The notes beneath the pieces were generated by a model. That model saw only the letters and a program-made list of their open reading frames with translations. It was not told the DNA's origin and made no database searches. A stretch of 64,000 nucleotides of DNA from Chelativorans sp. ZYF759 (lineage in GTDB: Bacteria; Pseudomonadota; Alphaproteobacteria; Rhizobiales; Rhizobiaceae), in the NCBI RefSeq assembly GCF_012911015.1, contig NZ_WVVV01000009.1:1-64000 (forward strand). Direction: 5' to 3'. The first letter of the stretch is position 1. Every line of letters starts with the position of its first letter. Below are positions 8,139 to 16,539 of the stretch, in pieces. The position numbers were made by a program, and so were the translations under genes.

Positions 8139-8590
8139 GGCTCCTCCTCCAGCAGGTGCTCCAGATAGGCGTCCGTGTCGGCAAGTTCGGTTTCGTTCGC
8201 CGTCACCCTGCCGCGCATCGACATGCCGGCGGCATGAACGGTGTCGCGGCTGCCGGAGAGAAGGTGATGCCACCAATAGAGGTCGCGCCCTTCGGCAACC
8301 AACCGGTAGGCGCAGGTCGAAGGCAGCCAAGGGATGGCGCGGATCTTGGCAGGCGTCAGCCCGACGCAGTCCGGTACCTCCGCCAGCCTGTTGGGGTAAT
8401 CGCGGCAACGGCAGGCCTCGGCGTCGAAGAGCCGGCACCCGACGCTCGTCCAGTGGATCTCGCCCGTGTCCTCGTCCTCAAGTTTCGAGATGCAGCATTT
8501 GCCGCAGCCATCGCAGAGTGCCTCCCACTCCGCGGGTGTCATGTCTTCCAGGGTTTTCTCGCGCCAGTAACCATCCTGCATCGACGCCAT
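8135..8590 (-). CDS. ycgN: YcgN/YkgJ-family cysteine-cluster protein (UPF0260)
   Basis: A 151-residue protein homologous to E. coli YcgN. It has the conserved opening [25 protein letters not shown], followed by CRLFD, CRCRDY and VPDC, a set of cysteines thought to bind a metal or Fe-S cluster; function is undetermined. The ATG at 8590 and one at 8581 are both possible; the open frame continues further upstream without homology. First gene of the four-gene minus-strand cluster ending at 6602. Confidence 0.85.
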   Translation of the reverse strand: MASMQDGYWREKTLEDMTPAEWEALCDGCGKCCISKLEDEDTGEIHWTSVGCRLFDAEACRCRDYPNRLAEVPDCVGLTPAKIRAIPWLPSTCAYRLVAEGRDLYWWHHLLSGSRDTVHAAGMSMRGRVTANETELADTDAYLEHLLEEEP

Positions 8591-8713
8591 GTGGCCCGCG
8601 GGAGCCGCGCGGTCAAGGTCGGCCCTTCCGGCGCGGTTTTTCTCCGCTCCGGCCAATTTGCGCCGGAAATCTCGTTCAGGACTGCCCTTGGGGCCGTGCT
8701 TTCGGCTCCTGAC

Positions 8714-8740
8714 GGAACCAAAAGCCGAAAATTCGGTTTT
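8714..8740 (+). promoter_or_regulatory. possible EcfG/RpoE2-type promoter of the OmpA-like gene
   Basis: GGAAC at 8714-8718 is followed after 18 bases by TTTT, compatible with the general-stress sigma consensus of rhizobia (GGAAC-N18/19-TT). The spacer contains the interrupted near-palindrome AAAGCCGAAAATTCGGTTTT. The motif is short, so the call is weak. Confidence 0.3.
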
Positions 8741-8777
8741 AAGCGGGTTGGGACATCTCCATGGGAGTTATGAATTC

Positions 8778-10640
8778 ATGAACAGCAAGATGCTGATTCT
8801 CGCCGGCACCGCCATGGGATTGGTGATGACCGCTGCGAGCGCAAGCGCGCTGCCGGCTTCGTCGATCCTGCCGCAGGCCGCCAATGCGCGCGCTCTGCCG
8901 GTCATCCGGGTCCAGGCGCTGAACGAGGCCGAGTGCCGCGTCATCCTCGAGGATGATGCCGAGACCGACGACGCCATCCTCGCGGATTGCCGCGCGCTTC
9001 TCGAGGAAGCCGAGGCGGTGGAACCCGAGGCAGACGACGTTCCGGCCGAAGAGATGGATGCCGACGAGCCCGTCGCCGAGGAGGAACCCGTTATCGAGGA
9101 GCCGGCCGTCGAGGAACCTGCCGTCGAGGAGATTGACGAGGTCGAGGACGAACCGGAGCCCGAAATCGAGCCCGAGGCCGAACTCGAGCCGGAAACCGCC
9201 CCCGACGAGATGGAGGAAACCGAAGAGGCAGCGCCTGCCGCCGACGCGGAGGAAACGAGCGAGCCGTCGGCTGCGGCTGAGGACGATGCGGCCGAGGACA
9301 TCACCGAGGAGCCAGTCGCCGAGGAGCCGGCAGTTGAAGAACCGGTAGTTGAAGAGCCGGCTGCGGAAGAGGTGATCGAGGAGCCCGCGGTCGAGACGCC
9401 CGATGCGCCCGAAGAGACGGTCGACGAGCCCGTCCAGCAGGAGTCGCCTGCCGAAATCGACGAAGAGGCCCTCGACGAGGAACTGACCGAGGAAGCCGAG
9501 CCGCCGTTGCCCGCCGAAGAGGAAGAGGCGGTCGAAGATGTCGTCGAGCCGGACGAGTACGAGGATGCCGCTCCGCTGCTCGACAGCGAGAAGGAAGCAG
9601 AAGCGCTCGGTCTGACCGATGACGATGCCGTGGCCGTTGAGGAAGACACGGCTCCCGCGCCGACCAGCGACGCAGAGGCGCAGGCCGAGACGGTTGTCGA
9701 AGAGATCGAATCCTCGGTGGCCGAGGAAGGCCGTCGCATCGAACGCCGCGTGGATGAGCGCTCCGAACGTCGCGAAGGCGCCGAGGTGATGCGCGAGATC
9801 GGCGACCGTTTCGTCATCCAGTTCAACAACCAGCTCATCGTGCAGAGCGCCGACGCCCCTCGCATGGGCCGCGATGCCACGGAGGTCTATTACGAGGAGC
9901 TGCCCCGTGGCCGCACCCGCGAGACCGTGGTGCGTCCTAGCGGCGTGATGGTCGTCACCATCCGCGACCGCTATGGTGACATCGTGCGCCGGTCCAGGGT
10001 CATGCCGGACGGCACGGAATATGTGCTGGTCTATGCGGATGATCGTGGCCGCGATGGCGAAGGCCGCCGCCAGTGGCGGGACCCCGCCCGCGAACTGCCG
10101 CCGCTGAGGCTGCGCATACCGGCCCGCGAGTACATCCTGGAAGCCCGCCGCGTCGAGGATCCGAACGTCTATTACGACTTCCTGGATCGCCCGCCGGTGG
10201 AACGCGTGCAGCGTCTCTACTCGGTTGACGAGGTGCGCTATTCGTCCCGCGTCCGCGACATCATGCCGAGGATCGAGCTCGACACGCTGACTTTCGATTT
10301 CGGCTCCGCCTCGATCGGCGAAACCGAAGTCGGCAGGCTGCAGGGCATGGCGGATGCGATGCACCGGCTGCTCGAGCGCAACCCGGCCGAAGTGTTCATG
10401 ATCGAGGGCCACACCGATGCGGTTGGCTCGCATGAGGCCAATCTGGCGCTGTCGGACCGCCGTGCGGAGGCCGTCGCCATCGCCCTGACGGACTATTTCG
10501 ACATCCCGCCGGAAAACCTCGTCACGCAGGGCTATGGAAAGAACTATCTCAAGATCAACACGCAGGAGCCCGAGCGGCTCAACCGACGCGTGGTGGTGAG
10601 GCGTATCACGCCTCTGGTGACCCCGGTCGCCAGCCGCTGA
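8778..10640 (+). CDS. OmpA-family outer-membrane protein with long acidic repeat region
   Basis: A 620-residue exported protein. The signal peptide (1-24) is MNSKMLILAG... to ASASA. An extreme Glu/Pro/Val/Ala region (about 65-330) follows, made of short repeats such as VEEPAVEE and EEPVAEEP, with almost no basic residues. A structured middle part (about 335-490) carries MREIGDRFVIQFNNQLIV and repeated RDR/DDRGRDG segments. An OmpA C-terminal peptidoglycan-binding domain (about 497-610) has FDFGSASIGE, IEGHTDAVGSHEANLALSDRRA and NRRVVVRR. It should anchor to peptidoglycan while the acidic arm extends in the periplasm. Start chosen at 8778; the longer frame upstream lacks a signal peptide. Confidence 0.9.
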   Translation: MNSKMLILAGTAMGLVMTAASASALPASSILPQAANARALPVIRVQALNEAECRVILEDDAETDDAILADCRALLEEAEAVEPEADDVPAEEMDADEPVAEEEPVIEEPAVEEPAVEEIDEVEDEPEPEIEPEAELEPETAPDEMEETEEAAPAADAEETSEPSAAAEDDAAEDITEEPVAEEPAVEEPVVEEPAAEEVIEEPAVETPDAPEETVDEPVQQESPAEIDEEALDEELTEEAEPPLPAEEEEAVEDVVEPDEYEDAAPLLDSEKEAEALGLTDDDAVAVEEDTAPAPTSDAEAQAETVVEEIESSVAEEGRRIERRVDERSERREGAEVMREIGDRFVIQFNNQLIVQSADAPRMGRDATEVYYEELPRGRTRETVVRPSGVMVVTIRDRYGDIVRRSRVMPDGTEYVLVYADDRGRDGEGRRQWRDPARELPPLRLRIPAREYILEARRVEDPNVYYDFLDRPPVERVQRLYSVDEVRYSSRVRDIMPRIELDTLTFDFGSASIGETEVGRLQGMADAMHRLLERNPAEVFMIEGHTDAVGSHEANLALSDRRAEAVAIALTDYFDIPPENLVTQGYGKNYLKINTQEPERLNRRVVVRRITPLVTPVASR

Positions 10641-10658
10641 TCTGAACTTTCCTGCCGC

Positions 10659-10720
10659 GTTCCCGATATTTTCGGGAACAGGCTGGCCCGGCCGGTTGCC
10701 CCCTCCACCGGCCGGGCATT
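10659..10720 (+). terminator. tandem terminator hairpins after the OmpA-like gene
   Basis: Two hairpins follow the stop: GTTCCCGA/TCGGGAAC (10659-10679) and the stronger GCCCGGCCGG/CCGGCCGGGC (10686-10717), the latter followed by ATTTCTTT. Confidence 0.75.
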
Positions 10721-10792
10721 TCTTTGCGCGGATGATTTCGGTCAAGGCGATCGGGCGCGCTGGTGTTATAGAAGCGCCAAGGGAGGGGGAAC

Positions 10793-12910
10793 ATGCGCCA
10801 GATCAACGGCTCCACACGGCTGACGGCTCTCGAGGCGGTGGCGCTGGACACCGAGACGACCGGGCTCGACACGCGCAAGGCGCGCATGGTCCAGATCGCC
10901 GCGGTGGGTATCTGTGGCGGCAGCGTCTCGACGGATGAAAACCTCTCGCTGCTCGTCGATCCCGGCGAGCCCATCCCCCCGGCCTCCACGGCCATCCACG
11001 GCGTCAGCGACGCCATGGTGGCTGGAAAGCCGGGTTTCGCTCAGGTCTGGGCCGAGATCGATGCCTTTCGCGACGGGCGGGTGATCGTCGGCCATTCGAT
11101 CGGCTTCGATCTTGCCGTGCTGGAGAGGGAAGCGGCGCTGGCCAACATGGAATGGGACGTGCCGCGCGGATTGTGCATCCGGATGCTGGCCCAGGTCGCC
11201 AATCCCGACCTGCCCGACCAGTCGCTCGACACGCTTGCCAGCTGGCTCGACGTCGCCATCGAAGGGCGTCATACGGCGCTGGGCGATGCGCAGGCGGCGG
11301 CCGAGATTTTCGTCGCGCTCATCCCGCGGCTGGCTGAGCGCGGTATCCGCACGCTGGCGGAAGCCGAGCGGGCGAGCCTTGCCCTGCGCACGGCGATGGA
11401 GGAGCACCAGCGCGCCGGCTGGGCCGAGCCCGTGCGCCGGCCCGAGACCATGCGCGTCTTTGGCAAGGTCGACCCCTATGCCTATCGACACCGGGTGCGC
11501 GACGTGATGTCGTCGCCGCCCCTCGTGGTGGCGGAAACCGACACCGTGCGGGATATCGTCGATCTGATGGTGCAGCGGCATGTGAGTTCGCTCTTTGTGG
11601 GCGAAGACGCCCAGCCAGGCCGGGCCGTGGGCGATTATGGCGTGGTGACCGAGCGCGACGTGATGCGCGCGCTCTCCGCGCACGGGCCGTCGATGCTCGA
11701 ACGCCCCGTCGGCGATCTCGCCTCGAAACCGCTCGCCTCCATCGCCGGGGAGGCCTTCCTCTACCGCGCCGTCGGTCGCATGAACCGCCTCAGGATCAGG
11801 CATCTGGCGGTGCGCGACGAGGGCGGTCGACTGGAGGGCGTGATTTCGGCCCGCGACCTTTTGAGGCTGCGCGCGGGCGCCGCCATCGACCTGGAAGACG
11901 AGATCGAGACCACGGAGGCGGTGGACGGCCTCGCCAATGCGTGGTCGCGCCTGCCCGCGGTGACGGACCGGCTGATCGCCGAGGAGATCGAGCCGGCGAC
12001 GATCGCTGCCATCATTTCCGAAGAGCTGCGCGTCATGAGCCGGCGCGTCGCGATCCTGGCCGAACAGTCGATGCTGGCCGACGGCTTTGGACCGCCACCC
12101 TGTCCCTATGCGCTCATGGTGCTGGGCTCGGGCGGGCGCGGCGAGAGCCTCTTGGCCGCGGACCAGGACAACGCCATCGTGTTTGCCGAAGGTGAGCCCG
12201 ACGGGCCGCAGGACCGCTGGTTCGCGGAGTTGGGCAACCGGATCGCGCAGACACTCGACGGGGCGGGCATTCCCTTGTGCAGGGGCGGGGTCATGGCGAT
12301 GAACGCGGCCTGGCGGGGCTCCGTCGCGACATGGCAGGCGCGCATCTCCGACTGGGTCCGTCGCTCCAACCCCGCCGATCTGCTCAATGTCGACATCTTC
12401 TTCGACCAGCGGGCGGTGCATGGCGACACGGCGCTGGCACAGGCGCTGTTCGACTATTCCTTTGCCAGCGGCCGCGACCAGCGTCATTTCCCCGTCCTGC
12501 TGGGCGAACGGATCGATCAGGGCGCCAGCGCCTTCACCATGTTCGGCAATCTCAGGGGCAAGGAGGGGCGGCTCGATCTCAAGCAGCACGGGCTGTTTCC
12601 GCTCGTGGCCTTTGCCCGGGCCGTCGCCATCCGCCATGATCTCCGGCATCGCGGCACCCGCACGCGGCTGGGCGCGATGATCGAGCAGGGGATCGGCGGC
12701 GCGGCCGAGATCCGCGCTCTGCTCGATGCCCACGCGCTTATCCTGTCGCTGATGCTCGCCCAGCAGAGCCGCGATCTCGCCTCGGGCCTGCGCGTCTCCA
12801 ACAAGGTCGAGCTGGAGGCGCTGGACAACGTGCAGATGCGCCGCTTGAAGCGGGCCATCACCAGCGTCGAGCAGCTCCCGCATCTCCTGCGCGCGCTGAT
12901 GACCGGCTGA
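10793..12910 (+). CDS. DnaQ-like exonuclease / CBS / DUF294 nucleotidyltransferase fusion protein
   Basis: A 705-residue multidomain protein. Residues about 12-185 form a DEDDh 3'-5' exonuclease: LDTETTGLD (Exo I), VGHSIGFDLAVL (Exo II) and GRHTALGDAQAA (Exo III) all keep the acidic residues. Two CBS repeats follow (about 230-365: VRDVMSSPPLVVAETDTV and LEGVISARDLL). The DUF294 putative nucleotidyltransferase (about 430-560) has the GS-x-GRGE...DQDNA signature, and a DUF294_C helical domain ends the protein. The last three domains are common together; an N-terminal exonuclease is the unusual addition. It could be a nucleotide-sensing signal enzyme; substrate unknown. GGGAGGGGG precedes the ATG. 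Confidence 0.88.
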   Translation: MRQINGSTRLTALEAVALDTETTGLDTRKARMVQIAAVGICGGSVSTDENLSLLVDPGEPIPPASTAIHGVSDAMVAGKPGFAQVWAEIDAFRDGRVIVGHSIGFDLAVLEREAALANMEWDVPRGLCIRMLAQVANPDLPDQSLDTLASWLDVAIEGRHTALGDAQAAAEIFVALIPRLAERGIRTLAEAERASLALRTAMEEHQRAGWAEPVRRPETMRVFGKVDPYAYRHRVRDVMSSPPLVVAETDTVRDIVDLMVQRHVSSLFVGEDAQPGRAVGDYGVVTERDVMRALSAHGPSMLERPVGDLASKPLASIAGEAFLYRAVGRMNRLRIRHLAVRDEGGRLEGVISARDLLRLRAGAAIDLEDEIETTEAVDGLANAWSRLPAVTDRLIAEEIEPATIAAIISEELRVMSRRVAILAEQSMLADGFGPPPCPYALMVLGSGGRGESLLAADQDNAIVFAEGEPDGPQDRWFAELGNRIAQTLDGAGIPLCRGGVMAMNAAWRGSVATWQARISDWVRRSNPADLLNVDIFFDQRAVHGDTALAQALFDYSFASGRDQRHFPVLLGERIDQGASAFTMFGNLRGKEGRLDLKQHGLFPLVAFARAVAIRHDLRHRGTRTRLGAMIEQGIGGAAEIRALLDAHALILSLMLAQQSRDLASGLRVSNKVELEALDNVQMRRLKRAITSVEQLPHLLRALMTG

Positions 12911-13780
12911 TCAGCCGAAGCCCTTCATCAGCTGGGTGTCGGTCTGTTCGAACACCGCGTCGGGCACGAAGAAATCGGCTGCCAGCGGGCCCTCTGCATG
13001 GGGCGCGTAGGTGGAGAAATCCGTCACGCCCTCCTCGCGCAGCACCAGCTCGTCGATGAAGAAATTGCCGGTCGTCTCGCGCGAGGGCCTGGACAGGATC
13101 GCGTGCGCGGCATCCGCCATGATCTCCGGCGCGCGGCTCATCGAGGCCATGGTGTCGCCGCCGAGCAGATTGCGCACCGCGGCCGTGTCGATCGCCGTCA
13201 GCGGCCACAGCGAGTTGACCGCGATGCCGTCGCGCGCGAACTCCGCGCTCATGCCGAGCGTGCACATCGACATGCCGAACTTCGCCATCGTGTAGGCGAC
13301 GTGGTTCTTGAACCATTTCGCCTGCATGTCGAGCGGCGGGGAAAGGGTGAGGACGTGCGGGTTGGTGGCCTTCTTCAGATGCGGGATGCAGGTCTTCGAG
13401 ACCAGGAACGTGCCGCGCGTATTGATCTGGTGCATCAGGTCGTAGCGCTTCATATCCGTGGCGAGTGTCCCCGTCAGCTGGATCGCGCTGGCATTGTTGA
13501 TGCAGATGTCGATGCCGCCGAAAGCCTCCACCGTCTGCGCCACAGCCGCCACCACCTGCGCCTCTTCGCGTATGTCGCACACCACCGCCAGCGCCTTGCC
13601 GCCGGCCTTCTCGATCTCGTCGGCCGCGGTATGGATGGTGCCCGGCAGTTTCGGATGCGGCTCGCTCGTCTTGGCCGCGATCGTGACGTTCGCCCCGTCC
13701 CGCGCCGCCCGCAGCGCAATCGCCAGCCCGATCCCCCGCGAGCCTCCCGAAATGAACAGCGTCTTGCCTGCCAGCGACAT
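12911..13780 (-). CDS. SDR-family NAD(P)-dependent oxidoreductase (HSDL2-like)
   Basis: A 289-residue short-chain dehydrogenase with the TGxxxGIG variant FISGGSRGIG (residues 9-18), CDIREEAQV, INNASA (NNAG-like) and the catalytic YTMAK; the Ser lies in TLSPPLD. A C-terminal FFIDELVLREEG segment resembles the HSDL2 subgroup of uncertain substrate. GGAGG precedes the ATG at 13780. It abuts the preceding plus-strand gene with no gap (convergent), and a repeat block lies upstream of its start. Confidence 0.88.
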   Translation of the reverse strand: MSLAGKTLFISGGSRGIGLAIALRAARDGANVTIAAKTSEPHPKLPGTIHTAADEIEKAGGKALAVVCDIREEAQVVAAVAQTVEAFGGIDICINNASAIQLTGTLATDMKRYDLMHQINTRGTFLVSKTCIPHLKKATNPHVLTLSPPLDMQAKWFKNHVAYTMAKFGMSMCTLGMSAEFARDGIAVNSLWPLTAIDTAAVRNLLGGDTMASMSRAPEIMADAAHAILSRPSRETTGNFFIDELVLREEGVTDFSTYAPHAEGPLAADFFVPDAVFEQTDTQLMKGFG

Positions 13781-13839
13781 GAATTCCTCCCTGTTGGTGT
13801 CGGGCCAATCCTCGCGCGGGCGAGGGCCGGGCGCAAGGT

Positions 13840-14170
13840 GGTATCGGGGGGGGAGCCGCCGCCGCCGCCCATCTCCCCCCTTGTGGGGGAGAAAGCGTTT
13901 TCCTGCATTTGCGAGTGGGCCTGCCCCGAGCAAGTGCTTGGAAAACGCAAGAGAGGGGCTCGCCGGCGTAGGCATCACTCGTGATTTCGGCGTCCAGCCT
14001 CCACGTGCCACACGCGCCCCCTCCCCCACGCTTCGCGTGATCCCCCCCGTAAACGGGGGAGGATTGAGGGCGCAGACGGCCGCGACGGCGTATCCTCCCC
14101 TGCGAAGCGGGGGAGGGGGACCATGCGCAGCATGGTGGAGGGGGCGCCGCCTCATCTGGTTTGGCCCCCC
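13840..14170. repeat. mosaic of GC-rich palindromic intergenic repeats
   Basis: The 536-base gap 13781-14316 holds several imperfect palindromes: CTCCCC...GGGGAG near 13873-13891, an inverted pair GCGTTTTCC/GGAAAACGC about 60 bases apart (13894-13955), CCCCCCGTAAACGGGGG near 14043-14061 and CTCCCC-TGCGAAGC-GGGGGAG near 14095-14115. They are separated by short conserved-looking blocks. Such mosaics of G/C runs recur between genes in many rhizobial genomes. No gene is convincing here. The last 150 bases must contain the promoter of the downstream FKBP gene. Confidence 0.6.
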
Positions 14171-14316
14171 ACCCCAAAAAACCCCGCCCCCGCGGTTTAC
14201 ATCCCGGCCCATGCCACTACGTTGGGAGTGAATGACCCGTGCCGCTCCAGCGGCCTTCGCTGGGCCCGCGCAAAGACGCGCGTCCGCATTCACACTCCTG
14301 ACTGAAAGAGACAGAC

Positions 14317-14748
14317 ATGAGCGAAATCAAGAGCGGCGACGTCGTTCGTATCCACTATACCGGCAAGCTGACCGACGGCACGCCGGTCGATTCCTCGCGC
14401 CAGGGCGACCCGGTGGAGTTCAAGGTCGGCGCCGGGCAGATCATGCCGGGCATCGAGCGCCATGTCGAAGGCATGGCGGTGGGTGCGGCGAGTACCGTGA
14501 CGGTGCCGGCCGAGGAAGCCTTCGGTCCCCACGACGCGGCCCGCGTGCAGGACGTGCCGCGCACGGCGTTCCCGCCCGAGGTCCAGCTCGAGATGGGCGC
14601 GCGGCTTCAGGCCAATACCCAGGACGGCCAGACGCTCGATCTTACCGTCGTGGCGCTTGACGAGGAGAAGGTCACCGTCGACGCCAACCACCCGCTGGCG
14701 GGCGAGGATCTGGTGTTCGAGATCGAAGTGATCGAGCGCGTCGGCTGA
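14317..14748 (+). CDS. slyD: FKBP-type peptidyl-prolyl cis-trans isomerase, SlyD-like
   Basis: A 143-residue cytoplasmic isomerase and chaperone. The FKBP halves are VVRIHYTGKLTDGTPVDSS (residues 9-27) and the C-terminal LVFEIEVIERV, with a SlyD-type insert-in-flap domain between (about 68-125: EEAFGPHDAARVQDVPR, LTVVALDEEKVTVDANHPLAG). It lacks the His-rich metal-binding tail of E. coli SlyD. The gene is isolated and convergent with hlyU. Confidence 0.9.
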   Translation: MSEIKSGDVVRIHYTGKLTDGTPVDSSRQGDPVEFKVGAGQIMPGIERHVEGMAVGAASTVTVPAEEAFGPHDAARVQDVPRTAFPPEVQLEMGARLQANTQDGQTLDLTVVALDEEKVTVDANHPLAGEDLVFEIEVIERVG

Positions 14749-14793
14749 GGTCGGCTTTGCCGCCTCCGGGCCGTTATCAGGTCCGGGGCGGGG

Positions 14794-15078
14794 CTACCCG
14801 AAAATCCGGTCGCCCTGCTCGTCGATGACCTGCTTGGCCTTGCGGATCGTGGTCTGCGTCGCGTCGTCGAGCGAAGGAAATCGATCGGCGCGGATGAAGC
14901 GGTGCGACTTGATCTCGCCGTCGATCTCGCGCGTGATCACGCCGCAGGTCTGGTGCTGGCCGCCTTCGGCAAAGGGCGTCGCGGTGATGACATAGCCCAT
15001 GTAATGGACCGGTTCGGACTGGGCCGTCGGCGCCGTGACATCCCCGCCGCCACCAAACAGCTTCTTCCAGAAGGACAT
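14794..15078 (-). CDS. hlyU: HlyU-family protein
   Basis: A 94-residue protein matching the small HlyU family: MSFWKKLFGGG at the start, VHYMGYVITATPFAEGG and the well-conserved HRFIRADRFPSLDDA near the middle, ending KQVIDEQGDRIF. The family is named after a Vibrio haemolysin regulator; in rhizobia it is a widespread, poorly characterised protein, so DNA binding should not be assumed. It lies 27 bases after yjbQ on the same strand. Confidence 0.85.
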   Translation of the reverse strand: MSFWKKLFGGGGDVTAPTAQSEPVHYMGYVITATPFAEGGQHQTCGVITREIDGEIKSHRFIRADRFPSLDDATQTTIRKAKQVIDEQGDRIFG

Positions 15079-15105
15079 GCCCTTCTCCCCTTGTGTTTCG
15101 TCGAT

Positions 15106-15525
15106 TCAGGCGAGGTGTAACACGATTTCCCTCCGGCGGGGGCTGTCGCGGTGCTCGAAAAGATAGAGCCCCTGCCAGGTGCCGAGCAGCAGCCGCCCGC
15201 CGCCCACGGGGATGGACAGCGACACCGCGGTGAGTGCGGCCTTGATATGGGCCGGCATGTCGTCGGGGCCTTCCGTGGTGTGGATCACCCAAGACATGGC
15301 CGGATCGTCGGCGGGCGGCACCAGGCGGGCAAAGAACGTGTCGAGATCGCGCCGCACGTCCGGGTCGGCATTCTCCTGGATCAGGAGCGAGCACGATGTA
15401 TGGCGCACGAAGACGGTGAGAAGCCCGGTCTCGATCCCCGCCTCGCGCACGAAGACGGCGGCCCTGTCGGTGAATTCGTAGAGGCCGGGGCCTTTGGTCG
15501 GCAGGGTCAGGGTGGTCTGGTGCAT
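15106..15525 (-). CDS. yjbQ: YjbQ / UPF0047 family protein
   Basis: A 139-residue protein with the UPF0047 fold: GLYEFTDRAAVFVREAGIETGLLTVFVRHTSCSL, NADPDVRRDLD, HTTEGPDDMPAHIK and a final GTWQGLYLFEHRD. The family includes enzymes reported to have secondary thiamine-phosphate synthase activity in vitro; the physiological role is unclear. A GGAGAA site precedes the ATG; it sits 8 bases after the upstream GyrI-like gene, suggesting one transcript through hlyU. Confidence 0.9.
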   Translation of the reverse strand: MHQTTLTLPTKGPGLYEFTDRAAVFVREAGIETGLLTVFVRHTSCSLLIQENADPDVRRDLDTFFARLVPPADDPAMSWVIHTTEGPDDMPAHIKAALTAVSLSIPVGGGRLLLGTWQGLYLFEHRDSPRRREIVLHLA

Positions 15526-15533
15526 GGTTCTCC

Positions 15534-16148
15534 TCAGAGCCGCCGCACTGGCTGGCGCAGCACGGTATTGAGCTTTTCGGGCGCCACCTTGCGCGGATCC
15601 GACAGGTAGATCTCGTGGTGGTGGCCGGTCTCGGTCAGGGCGTTTTCGGGCAGGAACTCTTCGTGCAGGCGGCGCAGCACCGGCCCTTCGTCATCATAAG
15701 AGCCGACGTGCAGGATCTGCACCGACAGCCCTTCCTCGTATTCTTCCAGCCGCAGGCTCGCCGGCGCGGCCCCGAGCTTCTTGCCCGCCTTCTCGACGGC
15801 GGCCCTGAACATGTCGGGCGTGATCCAGCCGGGCTGCATGATCATCATGGTCCACGACCAGGCCGACTTGTCGCGGGTCAGGAAACTGTTCATGTCGTCG
15901 GCCCACCACAGTCCCTCGAGCGGCGGCACGGCGTAGTCGCGCGCCAGCTCCTTCTTCGACACGAATTTCAGCCCGTAGCTCACCGAATAGAGCCATTGCA
16001 CGGCGCTCGCATAGGCCGGCGCGACATTCGGATCGCCCGTGCCGTCGACCATGACAAATGCCAGCCGCGGCACCTCGACCAGCGAAAACCGGCCGGCCGG
16101 CGGCTGATAAAGCGCCTTCAGGGTCTTCTTGAAGTCGATCTTTTCCAT
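15534..16148 (-). CDS. GyrI-like small-molecule-binding domain protein
   Basis: A 204-residue single-domain protein of the GyrI-like (SOUL/effector-binding) superfamily, starting MEKIDFKKTLKALYQPPAGRFSLVEVPRLAFVMVDGTGDP and containing LEGLWWADD and HHHEIYLSDPRKVAPEKLNT. The last element is typical of the standalone form seen in rhizobia and firmicutes. It probably binds a hydrophobic ligand; no catalytic role can be claimed. No good ribosome site is seen. Confidence 0.85.
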   Translation of the reverse strand: MEKIDFKKTLKALYQPPAGRFSLVEVPRLAFVMVDGTGDPNVAPAYASAVQWLYSVSYGLKFVSKKELARDYAVPPLEGLWWADDMNSFLTRDKSAWSWTMMIMQPGWITPDMFRAAVEKAGKKLGAAPASLRLEEYEEGLSVQILHVGSYDDEGPVLRRLHEEFLPENALTETGHHHEIYLSDPRKVAPEKLNTVLRQPVRRL

Positions 16149-16212
16149 GGGCGGTGTGAATATCCCCTCCGGCAGTTAATGGGAATTGCGGCAGTAGCCC
16201 GCTTTAGGCCGC

Positions 16213-16539
16213 TCAAGGGGACCATGATCCGTTTCGTGCGATCTCGTCATGCATGGCGTCCGGCGCGAGGTCGATTTCGCCGGGCCAGGTCACAGCGCCC
16301 AGCTGGAGATGCGCCCGGCGAAATACATCCGGATCGCGCAGCGCCGCGAAAACGCCGGGGCGCTCCGACCAGATGAGATCGTGCATGTGCACGAGCCCTT
16401 CGACGCCGTCGACGAAGCGCACTTTCAGATCAGTATCGCCCACCACCACGACTGCCACCACGCGCCACGGCGCCGCGGGGTTGATGGGCGGCACTACGGC
16501 AGCGGTTCGATCTTCATCGGCATCTCGTGTAAACGACAT
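16213..16539 (-). CDS. DUF2442 domain protein
   Basis: A 108-residue protein from the ATG at 16539 (GGGAG site). Its core WRVVAVVVVGDTDLKVRFVDGVEGLVHMHDLI, then FAALRDPDVFRRAHLQLGAVTWPGEIDLAPDAMHDEI, is the DUF2442 pattern. It overlaps the upstream DUF4160 gene by 46 bases. The two families are often adjacent and have been suggested to act as a pair, possibly toxin-antitoxin-like; that role is unproven. Confidence 0.8.
   Translation of the reverse strand: MSFTRDADEDRTAAVVPPINPAAPWRVVAVVVVGDTDLKVRFVDGVEGLVHMHDLIWSERPGVFAALRDPDVFRRAHLQLGAVTWPGEIDLAPDAMHDEIARNGSWSP

Noticed and set aside
8739-10745. Long minus-strand frame (668 codons) opposite the OmpA-like gene
   Set aside because: It is a shadow of the plus-strand gene: the high-GC third positions and the acidic repeats remove stops on the opposite strand. 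Its His/Gly/Leu-rich product has no domain.
10766-12883. 705-codon minus-strand frame opposite the exonuclease-DUF294 gene
   Set aside because: Same length as the real gene but the product is Arg/His-rich without motifs, whereas the plus strand shows exonuclease, CBS and DUF294 signatures.
13781-14316. CRISPR array in the repeat block
   Set aside because: The repeats differ in sequence and spacing and no regular direct repeats with unique spacers are present.
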